NCBI RefSeq assembly: GCF_001297065.1
Contig: NZ_LHOX01000012.1
Location: 124,001-188,000, forward strand
Direction of reading: 5' to 3'
Length of the DNA: 64,000 nt
From: Enterococcus sp. RIT-PI-f
Lineage (GTDB): Bacteria > Bacillota > Bacilli > Lactobacillales > Enterococcaceae
Within the stretch, counting starts at the first letter, position 1, and every line of letters starts with the position of its first letter. This document shows positions 49,772 to 57,904 of this stretch, piece by piece. The notes under the pieces are model-generated. The model made no database searches, was not told the origin of the DNA, and saw nothing but the letters and a program-made list of their open reading frames with translations. The position numbers and the translations under genes are program-made.

Positions 49772-50602
49772 TTGACGATTTATTCAATTGACCAAATACT
49801 ACCCAATGCCCCTTCCGCTTTCTTGCCTTTTGCCTTGACTGATGTCCTGACGGCCTATGCCGGCAGTGAGCGTCAAGCCTTTTGTCATTTTTGGCAATTG
49901 CCTGATACCTTGATCCTTGGCATGAAAGATACGCGAATCCCCCATTTAAAAGCGGCATTATCTGAAGTGGAAAAAGCCGCTTTTCGTCCTGTGATCAGAA
50001 ATTCAGGGGGACTTGGCGTGATCAATGATCGTGGCATATTGAACGTATCGCTCATCTTTCCGAAAGATTTGGCAGCGACAACGGATGCTGCCTATGAAGA
50101 AATGCAGGCACTCTTGCAGCTTGCTTTTCCTGAACAGCAGATCGCGGCCTACGAAATCACGCATTCTTATTGCCCCGGCACCTTTGATCTGAGTATCGGC
50201 GGCAAAAAAATTGCCGGTACCGCCCAACGCAGAATCAAAGAAGGGGTTGCTGTCATGATGTACTTGAGTGTCAATGGCGATCAGCACGCACGTGGCGAGC
50301 TGGTTCGCCGGTTTTATCAAGCCGGCTTAAGATCGGCATTCGGTACAAATGGCTATCCCGCGGTCGATCCTGAAACGATGACGACATTGTCAGAAGTCTT
50401 TGGACGCGACTTTACGATTGAAGAAGTCTGTGAACGTTTGAAGCATGCGTTACACGTGTTGAACAACGAACCTGTATTGCCCCTTGATTTAGACGAATGG
50501 CTCACTGCAAAAGAACAATCAGAAGCACTCGCTGTCCGTCTGACAAGTATGGCACAGAGAAACGAATCTTTAAAGGAGGTCACCGATGCCAATCCCTTAT
50601 AA
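49772..50602 (+). CDS. lipL: Octanoyl/lipoyl relay amidotransferase (LipL-like)
   Basis: Probably moves octanoyl or lipoyl groups between carrier proteins (GcvH to E2 subunits) or attaches lipoate. 276 residues with the biotin/lipoate ligase fold. The LipL-type cysteine motif is seen in SYCPGTFDLSIGGKKIAGT; N-terminal VIRNSGGLGVINDRGILNVS is the usual binding loop. The start is TTG 49772; AAAGGAG lies 12 bases upstream, further than usual, but no better start exists. A TATAAT at 49727-49732 is a likely -10. The end overlaps the HD gene by 17 bases. Confidence 0.78.
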   Translation: MTIYSIDQILPNAPSAFLPFALTDVLTAYAGSERQAFCHFWQLPDTLILGMKDTRIPHLKAALSEVEKAAFRPVIRNSGGLGVINDRGILNVSLIFPKDLAATTDAAYEEMQALLQLAFPEQQIAAYEITHSYCPGTFDLSIGGKKIAGTAQRRIKEGVAVMMYLSVNGDQHARGELVRRFYQAGLRSAFGTNGYPAVDPETMTTLSEVFGRDFTIEEVCERLKHALHVLNNEPVLPLDLDEWLTAKEQSEALAVRLTSMAQRNESLKEVTDANPL

Positions 50603-51959
50603 ATACCAAACCTTAGCTATCGAAAAAGTCTTTCGCGATCCTGTGCATAATTATGTGCACGTCCAACACCAAGTGATCCTTGATTTGATCAATTCCAAAG
50701 AAGTACAGCGCTTGAGACGGATCAAGCAGTTAGGGACTGCTTCTTTTACCTTTCATGGTGCAGAGCACAGCCGTTTTTCCCACTCTTTAGGCGTCTATGA
50801 AATTAGTCGGCGGATTTGCGATATTTTCCAGCGAAATTATTCAGTCGATAAAGTTGGCCCGACTGGCTGGGACGACAAGGAACGGTTGGTGACTTTGTGT
50901 GCAGCACTGTTGCATGATGTCGGTCATGGTCCTTATTCTCATACGTTTGAGCATATTTTCCATACCGATCATGAAGCCATCACCGTAGCCATCATCACAT
51001 CGCCAGAAACCGAAGTCCATCAGATCTTGAATCGCGTAGCGGAAGGATTTCCTGAAAAAGTCGCCAGTGTCATCACCAAAACCTATCCCAATCCGCAAGT
51101 AGTCCAAATGATTTCCAGCCAAATCGATGCCGATCGGATGGATTACCTATTGCGAGATGCGTATTTCACAGGGACAGAGTATGGCACATTTGATTTAACG
51201 AGAATCTTACGCGTCATTCGCCCTTACGAAGGCGGAATCGCCTTTTCAATGAGTGGCATGCACGCAGTAGAAGACTATATCGTCAGCCGCTATCAAATGT
51301 ATGTACAAGTATATTTTCATGCCAGCTCAAGAGGGATGGAAGTGGTTTTGGCCCACCTCTTGAACCGGGCAGCTGAATGTTACGCTGACAATGAGGAAAC
51401 TTTTCAACAGCATTCACAGTTGCTGCTGCCCTTTCTTAGACAAGATTTTTCTCTAGAAGCGTACTTGAAACTAGATGACGGTGTGTTAAATACCTACTTT
51501 ACCCAATGGACGTCAGAATCAGATTTGATCCTGAGTGATCTGGCGAAACGTTTCTTAAACCGCAAACCCCTCAAATCGGTTCGCTTTAAAGACGATTCGC
51601 AACTGCCATTGATCGAAGACTTAAAGAAATTGGTTGAGAAAGTCGGCTTTAACCCAACATATTATACGGCAATCAATTCAAGTTTTGATCTGCCTTATGA
51701 TTTTTATCGTCCGACATCTGGGATGCACCGCACCCAAATCGAATTACAAGAAAAAGATGGCACATTGACCGAGTTATCCAAAGCCAGTCAGCTTGTAGCA
51801 GCATTGGCTGGTCAGACCCAAGGGGATCGGCGCTTTTATTTTCCAAAAGAAATGATTGACCCCAACTTGCAAAATCACTATGATTTATTTGAGGAAACCT
51901 ATCAAGCGTTCGCGGCTTATATTCGCAATGGCGCTTTGATCAAACCCAGCAACCTTTAG
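50586..51959 (+). CDS. HD-domain dNTP triphosphohydrolase (SAMHD1-like)
   Basis: Cytoplasmic enzyme of 457 residues related to Enterococcus faecalis EF1143, which hydrolyses dNTPs to nucleosides and triphosphate. HD motifs: EHSRFSHSLGVYEISRRI (H), LLHDVGHGPYSH (HD), FEHIFHTDHE and QIDADRMDYLLRDAYF (D). ATG follows AAAGGAGG with 6 bases. Second gene of a short operon with lipL and a HAD phosphatase; the metabolic link between them is not obvious. Confidence 0.88.
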   Translation: MPIPYKYQTLAIEKVFRDPVHNYVHVQHQVILDLINSKEVQRLRRIKQLGTASFTFHGAEHSRFSHSLGVYEISRRICDIFQRNYSVDKVGPTGWDDKERLVTLCAALLHDVGHGPYSHTFEHIFHTDHEAITVAIITSPETEVHQILNRVAEGFPEKVASVITKTYPNPQVVQMISSQIDADRMDYLLRDAYFTGTEYGTFDLTRILRVIRPYEGGIAFSMSGMHAVEDYIVSRYQMYVQVYFHASSRGMEVVLAHLLNRAAECYADNEETFQQHSQLLLPFLRQDFSLEAYLKLDDGVLNTYFTQWTSESDLILSDLAKRFLNRKPLKSVRFKDDSQLPLIEDLKKLVEKVGFNPTYYTAINSSFDLPYDFYRPTSGMHRTQIELQEKDGTLTELSKASQLVAALAGQTQGDRRFYFPKEMIDPNLQNHYDLFEETYQAFAAYIRNGALIKPSNL

Positions 51960-51968
51960 GAGGAAATT

Positions 51969-52793
51969 ATGAGTATCAAACTAATCGCTATCGATATCGA
52001 TGGCACATTGCTAAATGACGACCGGAAAATCACACCAGCAGTGTATCAAGCATTGAAAGCAGCAGAAGCACAAGGTGTACGGATCGTCTTATGTACCGGT
52101 CGCCCATTAACAGGTGTCCAAGATTTATTGACTGAGTTGGACTTATTTACCGACAACGACTTTGTGATCACCTATAATGGTTCATTGGTACAAAAAACCA
52201 AAGACCAAGCAATCATTTCTGAATTTGGTTTATCCCATGAAGATTATGCCTTTGTTGAAATGACTGCCCGTCAATTAGGTGTCCACTTGCATGTTGAAAC
52301 GCAAGATACCATGTTCACAGCCAATCGCGACATTAGTCCCTATACGGTCTATGAAGCTTTCTTAGTCAACATGCCGTTGAAATATCGCACACCAGAAGAA
52401 ATGACGCCTGATTTGAATATTATCAAGATGATGATGATCGATGAACCAGCATTATTAGATAGTGTCATTCCTCAGTTGCCTGCAGCTTTGACAGAACAAT
52501 ACAATGTTGTCAAAAGTGCCCCTTTCTTCTTAGAAGTCTTAAATAAAAAAGCCCATAAAGGCGCTGCAGTCAAAAAATTAGCTGAACATCTAGGCATCGA
52601 CCAATCAGAAGTAATGGCAATTGGTGACAATGAAAATGATTTGACAATGGTTGAATACGCTGGAATCGGCGTCGCAATGGCAAACGCAACCGAAAATGTC
52701 CGTAACATGGCAGATGTCATCACAGCTTCCAACGAAGAAGACGGTGTGGCAAAAGTGATCAACGAATACGTTTTGCAAACAAAAGAGGGCTAA
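51969..52793 (+). CDS. Cof-type HAD phosphatase (YidA-like)
   Basis: Cytoplasmic sugar-phosphate phosphatase of the HAD IIB class, 274 residues. Motif I DIDGTLLNDD, motif II LCTGRP, motif III Lys in NKKAHKG, and motif IV GDNENDLTMVEYAGIGVAM. Substrate unknown. ATG follows AGGAGG; nine bases after the HD gene stop. A bidirectional terminator follows. Confidence 0.87.
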   Translation: MSIKLIAIDIDGTLLNDDRKITPAVYQALKAAEAQGVRIVLCTGRPLTGVQDLLTELDLFTDNDFVITYNGSLVQKTKDQAIISEFGLSHEDYAFVEMTARQLGVHLHVETQDTMFTANRDISPYTVYEAFLVNMPLKYRTPEEMTPDLNIIKMMMIDEPALLDSVIPQLPAALTEQYNVVKSAPFFLEVLNKKAHKGAAVKKLAEHLGIDQSEVMAIGDNENDLTMVEYAGIGVAMANATENVRNMADVITASNEEDGVAKVINEYVLQTKEG

Positions 52794-52804
52794 TTTCAGC
52801 CCAG

Positions 52805-52848
52805 CAAAAAAAGCAAGCCAGGTTTTTATTCCTGCTTGCTTTTTTGCT
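52805..52848. terminator. Bidirectional terminator, HAD gene / Nudix gene
   Basis: AAAAAGCAAGC and CCTGCTTGCTTTTTT arms with T and A runs on both sides. It serves the convergent HAD (+) and Nudix (-) genes and overlaps the Nudix 3' end. Confidence 0.82.
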
Positions 52849-53284
52849 GTAACCATTGTTTGACAGCCCATTGATGGCTGCCGCGTTTCAACAGTTGGAT
52901 CGCTTTTTCTGGTGTTTGCCAGGACAGTTGATTGTTGTCTTCCGTCGGGGCACATACTTTCTGCCAATTGGTCATCAAAAAAAAGTATCCCGGATGATAA
53001 TAGTACGTATCTCGGTGACGAGAATAAAAATATTCCACCGCTTCACCAAAATAGGTCTCGATTTCGCCTTTAAAGCCTAATTCTTCGATCAATTCCCGTG
53101 CGATCGCCGTTTCTTTCGTTTCCCCTGCTTCTATTTCGCCCCCCGGCAAAAAATAAGCGCCGTTTGGTGCTTGCACCAAGATAATCTTGCCTTCTTTATT
53201 AGGGATGACGACATAGGCACCAAACCTAGGCTGATATACTTGCTGTTCATCTTTGACCCCAAACACAATGTCATTTTCCGACAT
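52826..53284 (-). CDS. Nudix hydrolase
   Basis: Cytoplasmic hydrolase of nucleoside diphosphate-linked compounds, about 152 residues; substrate unknown. Nudix box GGEIEAGETKETAIARELIE then ELGF at about residues 52-75. ATG 53284 follows GGAGGGTATT. Convergent with the HAD gene. Confidence 0.87.
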   Translation of the reverse strand: MSENDIVFGVKDEQQVYQPRFGAYVVIPNKEGKIILVQAPNGAYFLPGGEIEAGETKETAIARELIEELGFKGEIETYFGEAVEYFYSRHRDTYYYHPGYFFLMTNWQKVCAPTEDNNQLSWQTPEKAIQLLKRGSHQWAVKQWLQQKSKQE

Positions 53285-53421
53285 AATACCCTCCAACAAG
53301 TTTTCTTTTCATTTTACCCTATGATATTGCGGTGGACAAGCGAGAAATGTCTTTCGAAACATTTTCTTCCCGTGAAAAAACGGATTATGTTATCATGAAG
53401 GTAATATAAAGGAAAGGATGA

Positions 53422-53805
53422 ATGAATTTTATGAAAATGGCACACACTTGTGTAAGGGTCAAAGATTTAACGGCCTCATTAGATTTTTATCAAACAGCGT
53501 TTGGTTTTGAAGAATCTCGCCGCCGTGATTTCCCAGAAAACAAATTTACTTTGGTCTACTTAACTTTACCTGGAGATGCGTATGAATTGGAATTGACCTA
53601 CAATTATGACCATCCAGGGTATGATTTAGGCGATGGCTACGGCCACATTGCCATCAGCAGCGCGGACTTAGAAGCCTTACATGACAAACACAAAGCGGCT
53701 GGTTTTGATGTCACTGATCTGAAAGGATTGCCTGGCACACAACCTTCTTACTACTTTGTCAAAGATCCCGACGGTTACAAAATCGAAGTGATTCGTGAGA
53801 AATAG
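53422..53805 (+). CDS. gloA: VOC-family lactoylglutathione lyase (glyoxalase I-like)
   Basis: Metal-dependent glyoxalase I-type protein, 127 residues, that may detoxify methylglyoxal. VRVKDLTASLDFYQTAFGF opens the fold; His7 (AHTCVRV), Glu (YELELTYNY), His (GHIAIS) and Glu (YKIEVI) are the expected metal ligands. Low thiol counterpart in enterococci is uncertain. ATG 53422 lies 4 bases after AAAGG; ATG 53431 is an alternative start. Confidence 0.85.
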   Translation: MNFMKMAHTCVRVKDLTASLDFYQTAFGFEESRRRDFPENKFTLVYLTLPGDAYELELTYNYDHPGYDLGDGYGHIAISSADLEALHDKHKAAGFDVTDLKGLPGTQPSYYFVKDPDGYKIEVIREK

Positions 53806-53813
53806 GTCTATTG

Positions 53814-53837
53814 AAAAGGACATTGCGTCCTTTTTTA
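53814..53837 (+). terminator. Terminator of gloA
   Basis: AAAAGGAC-ATTGC-GTCCTTTTTT, a compact hairpin with a T run. Confidence 0.85.
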
Positions 53838-53873
53838 TTTTTTCTCATCCTGTGATATGAAAGGAAAGAAGCT

Positions 53874-54587
53874 ATGAAACCAATCATCGGTATTGCAGCC
53901 AATGAACGATCCATGATCGAAGAAAGTGAACATTGGCTAACCTACACCCCCAAAAATTTCGTCACCCATATCCAAGAAGCTGGCGGTCTTCCTCTTTTGC
54001 TGCCGATGGGTGCCTTAGAAGACGCGAAAGCTTATGTCCAACAGATCGATAAACTATTACTGGCAGGAGGTCACGATGTTTCTCCTAGTTACTATGGAGA
54101 AACCCTTCATCCATTGATTCAAAGCACACATCCAGAACGTGATGCTTTTGAATTGGCTTTGATCAAAGAAGCAGTTGCCCAAAAGAAACCCATTTTCGGT
54201 GTTTGTCGCGGGATGCAGCTGATCAACGTCGCTTTTGGCGGTAGCTTGTATCAAGATCTCTCACTGATGGAGAAGCCAACTTTGAAACATGTCCAGTTGC
54301 CTACTCCATTTCGTTTTGCGACCCATGATGTGACCATCAATTCTGACAGTCAGTTAGGTCAACTTTTGGGCAGCCGCTATCAGGTCAATTCATTTCATCA
54401 TCAAGCAGTGAAGGATGTCGCAAAAGACTTTCAAATTATCGCAACTGCGACCGATGGTGTTGTAGAGGCAATTGAATCGCAGGCTTTTGCTGCCCCAGTT
54501 TTAGGCATCCAATGGCATCCAGAACTTGCAGCGCAATCACGTCCTTCTGAACAAGCAATTTTTGAATTTTTTGTCCACACGCTATGA
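53874..54587 (+). CDS. Class I glutamine amidotransferase (PuuD-like)
   Basis: Cytoplasmic hydrolase of 237 residues, like gamma-glutamyl-GABA hydrolase. Nucleophile Cys in GVCRGMQLINVAF and the catalytic His/Glu pair in GIQWHPELA. N-terminal strand MKPIIGIAANERSMIEE is typical. No putrescine or GABA genes are adjacent, so the substrate is open. ATG follows AGGAAAGAAGCT. Confidence 0.85.
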   Translation: MKPIIGIAANERSMIEESEHWLTYTPKNFVTHIQEAGGLPLLLPMGALEDAKAYVQQIDKLLLAGGHDVSPSYYGETLHPLIQSTHPERDAFELALIKEAVAQKKPIFGVCRGMQLINVAFGGSLYQDLSLMEKPTLKHVQLPTPFRFATHDVTINSDSQLGQLLGSRYQVNSFHHQAVKDVAKDFQIIATATDGVVEAIESQAFAAPVLGIQWHPELAAQSRPSEQAIFEFFVHTL

Positions 54588-54599
54588 GCGCTCAAAATA

Positions 54600-54632
54600 C
54601 AAAAAAGCCAGCTGTACAAGCTGGCTTTTTTG
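54600..54632. terminator. Bidirectional terminator, puuD-like / natB
   Basis: AAAAAAGCCAGC-TGTACAA-GCTGGCTTTTTT serves the convergent amidotransferase and ABC exporter genes. Confidence 0.9.
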
Positions 54633-54635
54633 TGT

Positions 54636-55889
54636 TTATTTTTCGTTTTTCATCAGGACAAAGGACTGTTTCAATGAAGCAATCAGTCCATTGTCGTTGT
54701 AGATCAACACGTTCGATTTATACATTTTAGCAGACACCAGCATCAAGGCAATCGTCGATATCAAAAGGATCCCACTTGAAATCAATGCGCCTACGACACC
54801 CACTGTATCATTTGCCAATCGAACCGGCATAATGAAAGAAGACAAGAATGGGATGTAAGATGTGACCCGCATAATGATATTGTTCGGATCCGCTGCACCT
54901 AATACCAATCCTAACATATAACCTGCCAACGAGAGATAGGTCACTGGAATGATGGCTTTTGCCGTGTCTTCCGCTTTATTGACGAGAGACCCACATAAGG
55001 CTGAAAGAACTGCATAAATCAAGATGCCTAAAAAGACAAAGATGAGGGAGAAAACAAGGAAGGAACCAAAAATTCCATCTAACGAGAAGTTGGCGATAAA
55101 GCCGCTGATCATCGGGATATCTTTGATCCAGAAGTAACTGCCGCCAAAAATAGCAGCGTACGCCAACAATTGTGTGGCTGCTACCATGATCACACCTGCC
55201 AACTTGGCATAATAATGGGTTTGCGCCCGTGTACTAGATAAAATCACTTCCATGATTCTCGTACCTTTTTCTGATGCGATTTCTTGGGCAATGATTTGCG
55301 CATAAGTCAAAATAAAGAAGAACAAGATGATCGTTGCCACGTAACTGACGATATATTGCATGTCACTATGGTCTTCTCCGAATGACATGGTGCCGTCCTC
55401 ATCAAAAGAGACCTTTTGTTTGCTGAATGTTGCTGGCTCAGCCAGTTGCCCCACTTCTTCACTTGTCAGACCAAATGTATCTGCTCTTAATGAAGATTGG
55501 ATTCCACTCAATAGCTGTTGGATCGTTAATTCAGCAGTTTGTCCCAGTGTAGACTCACTAAGAAGTTCCCCACTCAATTGGTCACCGGAAGCATCGATAA
55601 CGAGTAGGCCATCTACCTCTTCATCCGCTAATTTCTTCTCCCCATCCGCTTGACTCTCAACGATTTCAAATGCGTAATCATCCGTACTTTGTGCTTTGAA
55701 GGTTTCGGCAATGGCCGAGTCATTGGCGTAAACAGCAATGGTATCTGCACTGTTCATCCCATCGGCAAACAAACCAATCACATAAAAGATGCCGACAGCA
55801 ATAAATGGCACCAAAATCATGATCAAAAAAGAAATGGATTTGATATTTTTCTTATAAACATCCGATGCAATTACCCAAAATTTATTCAT
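54636..55889 (-). CDS. ABC exporter permease (NatB/YhaP-like)
   Basis: Membrane part of an ABC-2 type exporter, 417 residues. One N-terminal helix (about 20-42), a large extracellular domain (about 45-170, with many Asp/Ser/Glu), then five helices; the cytoplasmic loop SEKGTRIMEVILSSTRAQTH is the family's conserved contact. Relatives such as NatB export Na+ or antimicrobial compounds; the substrate here is unknown. It overlaps the ATPase gene by 8 bases and is the last of four genes led by padR. Confidence 0.85.
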   Translation of the reverse strand: MNKFWVIASDVYKKNIKSISFLIMILVPFIAVGIFYVIGLFADGMNSADTIAVYANDSAIAETFKAQSTDDYAFEIVESQADGEKKLADEEVDGLLVIDASGDQLSGELLSESTLGQTAELTIQQLLSGIQSSLRADTFGLTSEEVGQLAEPATFSKQKVSFDEDGTMSFGEDHSDMQYIVSYVATIILFFFILTYAQIIAQEIASEKGTRIMEVILSSTRAQTHYYAKLAGVIMVAATQLLAYAAIFGGSYFWIKDIPMISGFIANFSLDGIFGSFLVFSLIFVFLGILIYAVLSALCGSLVNKAEDTAKAIIPVTYLSLAGYMLGLVLGAADPNNIIMRVTSYIPFLSSFIMPVRLANDTVGVVGALISSGILLISTIALMLVSAKMYKSNVLIYNDNGLIASLKQSFVLMKNEK

Positions 55890-56781
55890 GTTCGTGCCCC
55901 GCTTTCCATTTGAAAATCTCTTCTAAGGTAGGCGGTTGTTGATTGAACATTGGAATATAGCCATCCGCCGTTGCTAAATCAAAAATACGTCGGCCAACTT
56001 GCGGCTCACTGATGGTGATATCAAAACTGCCATCCTCTCTGACATGCAATTCTTTCACACCATCAATTGCGCTGACCACTTCTTTCGTCAAATGAGATTC
56101 AAGAAAGACTTTGGTGCGTCCAAATGATTCTCTGATTTCATGGACACGCCCATTCAAGACAGTGGAACCGTCCCGCAACATGATCAAATGGTCACAAATT
56201 TTCTCCACATTGTCCATATTATGACTAGAAAAAATAACGCAGGAACCTTTTTCTTTCAATTCGATAATACCGTTTTTCAACAGTTCAGCATTCACTGGAT
56301 CTAATCCACTGAAGGGTTCATCCAAAATCACAAGTTTTGGCTCATGGATCAATGTTGCGATCAATTGAACTTTTTGCTGATTTCCTTTCGATAAAGACTT
56401 CACTTTATCGGTTTTTTTGCCTTTGACTTGAAATTTCTCCATCCAATAATCGATTTGCGGCACGATTTCTGCCTTCGATTTCCCTCTTAAGCGGGCAAAA
56501 TAAATCAATTGATCTTCAATGGTTACTTTAGGGTATAAGCCTCGTTCTTCTGGCAAGTAGCCGATGATATTATATTCTTTCTCACTGATTTGATGTCCGT
56601 TCCACAAGACCTCCCCTTGATCTGCTTTTAGGAAATCTAAAATCAACCGAAAAGTTGTTGTTTTTCCGGCACCATTTTGTCCGATCAATCCCATGATTTG
56701 TCCATCATTGATCGTAAATGAGAGATGATCCACAGCGGTATATTCTCCAAATGTTTTCACTAATTGTTTTGCTTCTAACAC
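55882..56781 (-). CDS. ABC exporter ATPase (NatA/YhaQ-like)
   Basis: ATPase partner of the exporter, 299 residues. Walker A GQNGAGKTTTFRL, signature LSKGNQQKVQLI, Walker B LVILDEPFSGLDPV. C-terminal DUF4162-like tail (LHVREDGSFDITISEP) is typical of NatA/YhaQ-type ATPases. It follows the DUF2812 gene by 27 bases. Confidence 0.9.
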   Translation of the reverse strand: MLEAKQLVKTFGEYTAVDHLSFTINDGQIMGLIGQNGAGKTTTFRLILDFLKADQGEVLWNGHQISEKEYNIIGYLPEERGLYPKVTIEDQLIYFARLRGKSKAEIVPQIDYWMEKFQVKGKKTDKVKSLSKGNQQKVQLIATLIHEPKLVILDEPFSGLDPVNAELLKNGIIELKEKGSCVIFSSHNMDNVEKICDHLIMLRDGSTVLNGRVHEIRESFGRTKVFLESHLTKEVVSAIDGVKELHVREDGSFDITISEPQVGRRIFDLATADGYIPMFNQQPPTLEEIFKWKAGHEHE

Positions 56782-56808
56782 ATTTTCACCTTCCTCTTTT
56801 TGCTTTTA

Positions 56809-57474
56809 TCAAAATATATAGCCGATAATGCCACCTACAATAGCGCCTGCCAACGCCATGAGCAAGAGATCTCGCACCACCTTTTGGCGGTTGGCGATTT
56901 TCTCAGGTTCTTTGTAATAGGTGGCACGATCTTTGTATAATTTTCCCATCAGATAAGACACGATTGCGACCGCAACGGGTACAAACAACAAGCCGGTACA
57001 CATACCAAAAACGAAAGACCAAACAGCATTGTCTTGCCAAGCCCAGATCGTTTTGATACTGTATAACACCGCCAGCAATAGTGCGCCAATTGCTGTAACA
57101 AGAAAAGCGCGCTTCATCAGGTATCGTTGCTCTGCATTGATCCGTTCTTGGTAACTGTCTTGGTCACTAAAGATCGGTGGCGCATCTAAATTCCCTTCAA
57201 AATAATAATAGCGTTTTTGATAATGACTGATATAGTGCCAACCGCTTGCTTCGTATAACGCAATATAGTCAGATTCTTCTGATAGTTCACCTTCAAAAAA
57301 ATCGACTGCAAATTTCTTTGCCATCGGCGGTTGTTTCTCAAATGTCAAAAATCCCCATCGGTTCATGCCCACAAACTGCCAGCCTAACATGGCTTGCTTT
57401 TGCAAGCGGAGCATTTCTTTTTCTGGGTAATAGGCAACCCCCAGAGAATACAAATATTTCCTACGCTTTTTCAT
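56809..57474 (-). CDS. DUF2812 membrane protein
   Basis: 221 residues: an N-terminal soluble DUF2812 part (about 5-130; MLRLQKQAMLGWQFVG, then SGWHYISHYQKRYYYF) and two to four membrane helices (about 120-165, 195-220). Unknown function; proteins of this family often travel with PadR regulators and ABC exporters, as here, and may be anti-regulator or accessory parts. ATG 57474 follows AGGAGGGAGTGAAC; GTG 57480 is too near that site. It overlaps padR's end by 14 bases. Confidence 0.8.
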   Translation of the reverse strand: MKKRRKYLYSLGVAYYPEKEMLRLQKQAMLGWQFVGMNRWGFLTFEKQPPMAKKFAVDFFEGELSEESDYIALYEASGWHYISHYQKRYYYFEGNLDAPPIFSDQDSYQERINAEQRYLMKRAFLVTAIGALLLAVLYSIKTIWAWQDNAVWSFVFGMCTGLLFVPVAVAIVSYLMGKLYKDRATYYKEPEKIANRQKVVRDLLLMALAGAIVGGIIGYIF

Positions 57475-57787
57475 GTTCACTCCCTCCTATTTGCTGAACA
57501 AAACCAGCCCCGATCTCATAAAAAAGTTTCCGTCGTTGAATGTCCTTTTCTAAAACTGAGCGTCCGAGATCGGTCATGCGATAAATCTTTTTGCGCTCTG
57601 CGGTTTCATCTAAGATGATCCATTCTCTTTTGGTCAATTTTTTCAAAATCGTATACATGGTCGCTGGACCAATCTCAAAGGAACCTTGACTGATTTCATG
57701 TACTTGCTTCATGATCGCATAGCCGTGCTGCGGCTTGAGCAATGCCAATAAAATCAAATAGGTTGCGTCGGTCAACCCTTCCTCCAT
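57461..57787 (-). CDS. PadR-family transcriptional regulator
   Basis: Winged-helix repressor of 108 residues: MEEGLTDATYLILLALLKPQHGYAIM then a basic wing (TKREWIILDETAERKKIYRMT) in part REWIILDETAERKKIYRM, and a helical dimer end. ATG follows GGAGGAAACAA. First gene of the operon padR-DUF2812-natA-natB; a palindrome covers its promoter. It likely responds to a compound the exporter handles. Confidence 0.88.
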   Translation of the reverse strand: MEEGLTDATYLILLALLKPQHGYAIMKQVHEISQGSFEIGPATMYTILKKLTKREWIILDETAERKKIYRMTDLGRSVLEKDIQRRKLFYEIGAGFVQQIGGSEHEKA

Positions 57788-57807
57788 TTGTTTCCTCCAT
57801 CCCGCAA

Positions 57808-57830
57808 ACTATATCACTTAATGATATAGT
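57808..57830. promoter_or_regulatory. PadR operator and promoter
   Basis: Perfect 9-bp arms ACTATATCA (57808-57816) and TGATATAGT (57822-57830) with a 5-base centre CTTAA. On the minus strand TATAGT is the -10 (57813-57808) and TTCGCT the -35 (57836-57831), spacer 17. Repressor binding would block polymerase. Confidence 0.72.
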
Positions 57831-57862
57831 AGCGAATCTGCCCCACGATGTCAAACCCTTTC

Positions 57863-57898
57863 AAAAAAAATCCGCTGCTTCCAGAAGAAAAGCAGCGG
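57863..57898 (-). terminator. Terminator of the L,D-transpeptidase gene
   Basis: CCGCTGCTT pairs with AAGCAGCGG after a short loop, then eight T on the minus strand. Confidence 0.88.
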
Positions 57899-57904
57899 CT
57901 ATCT

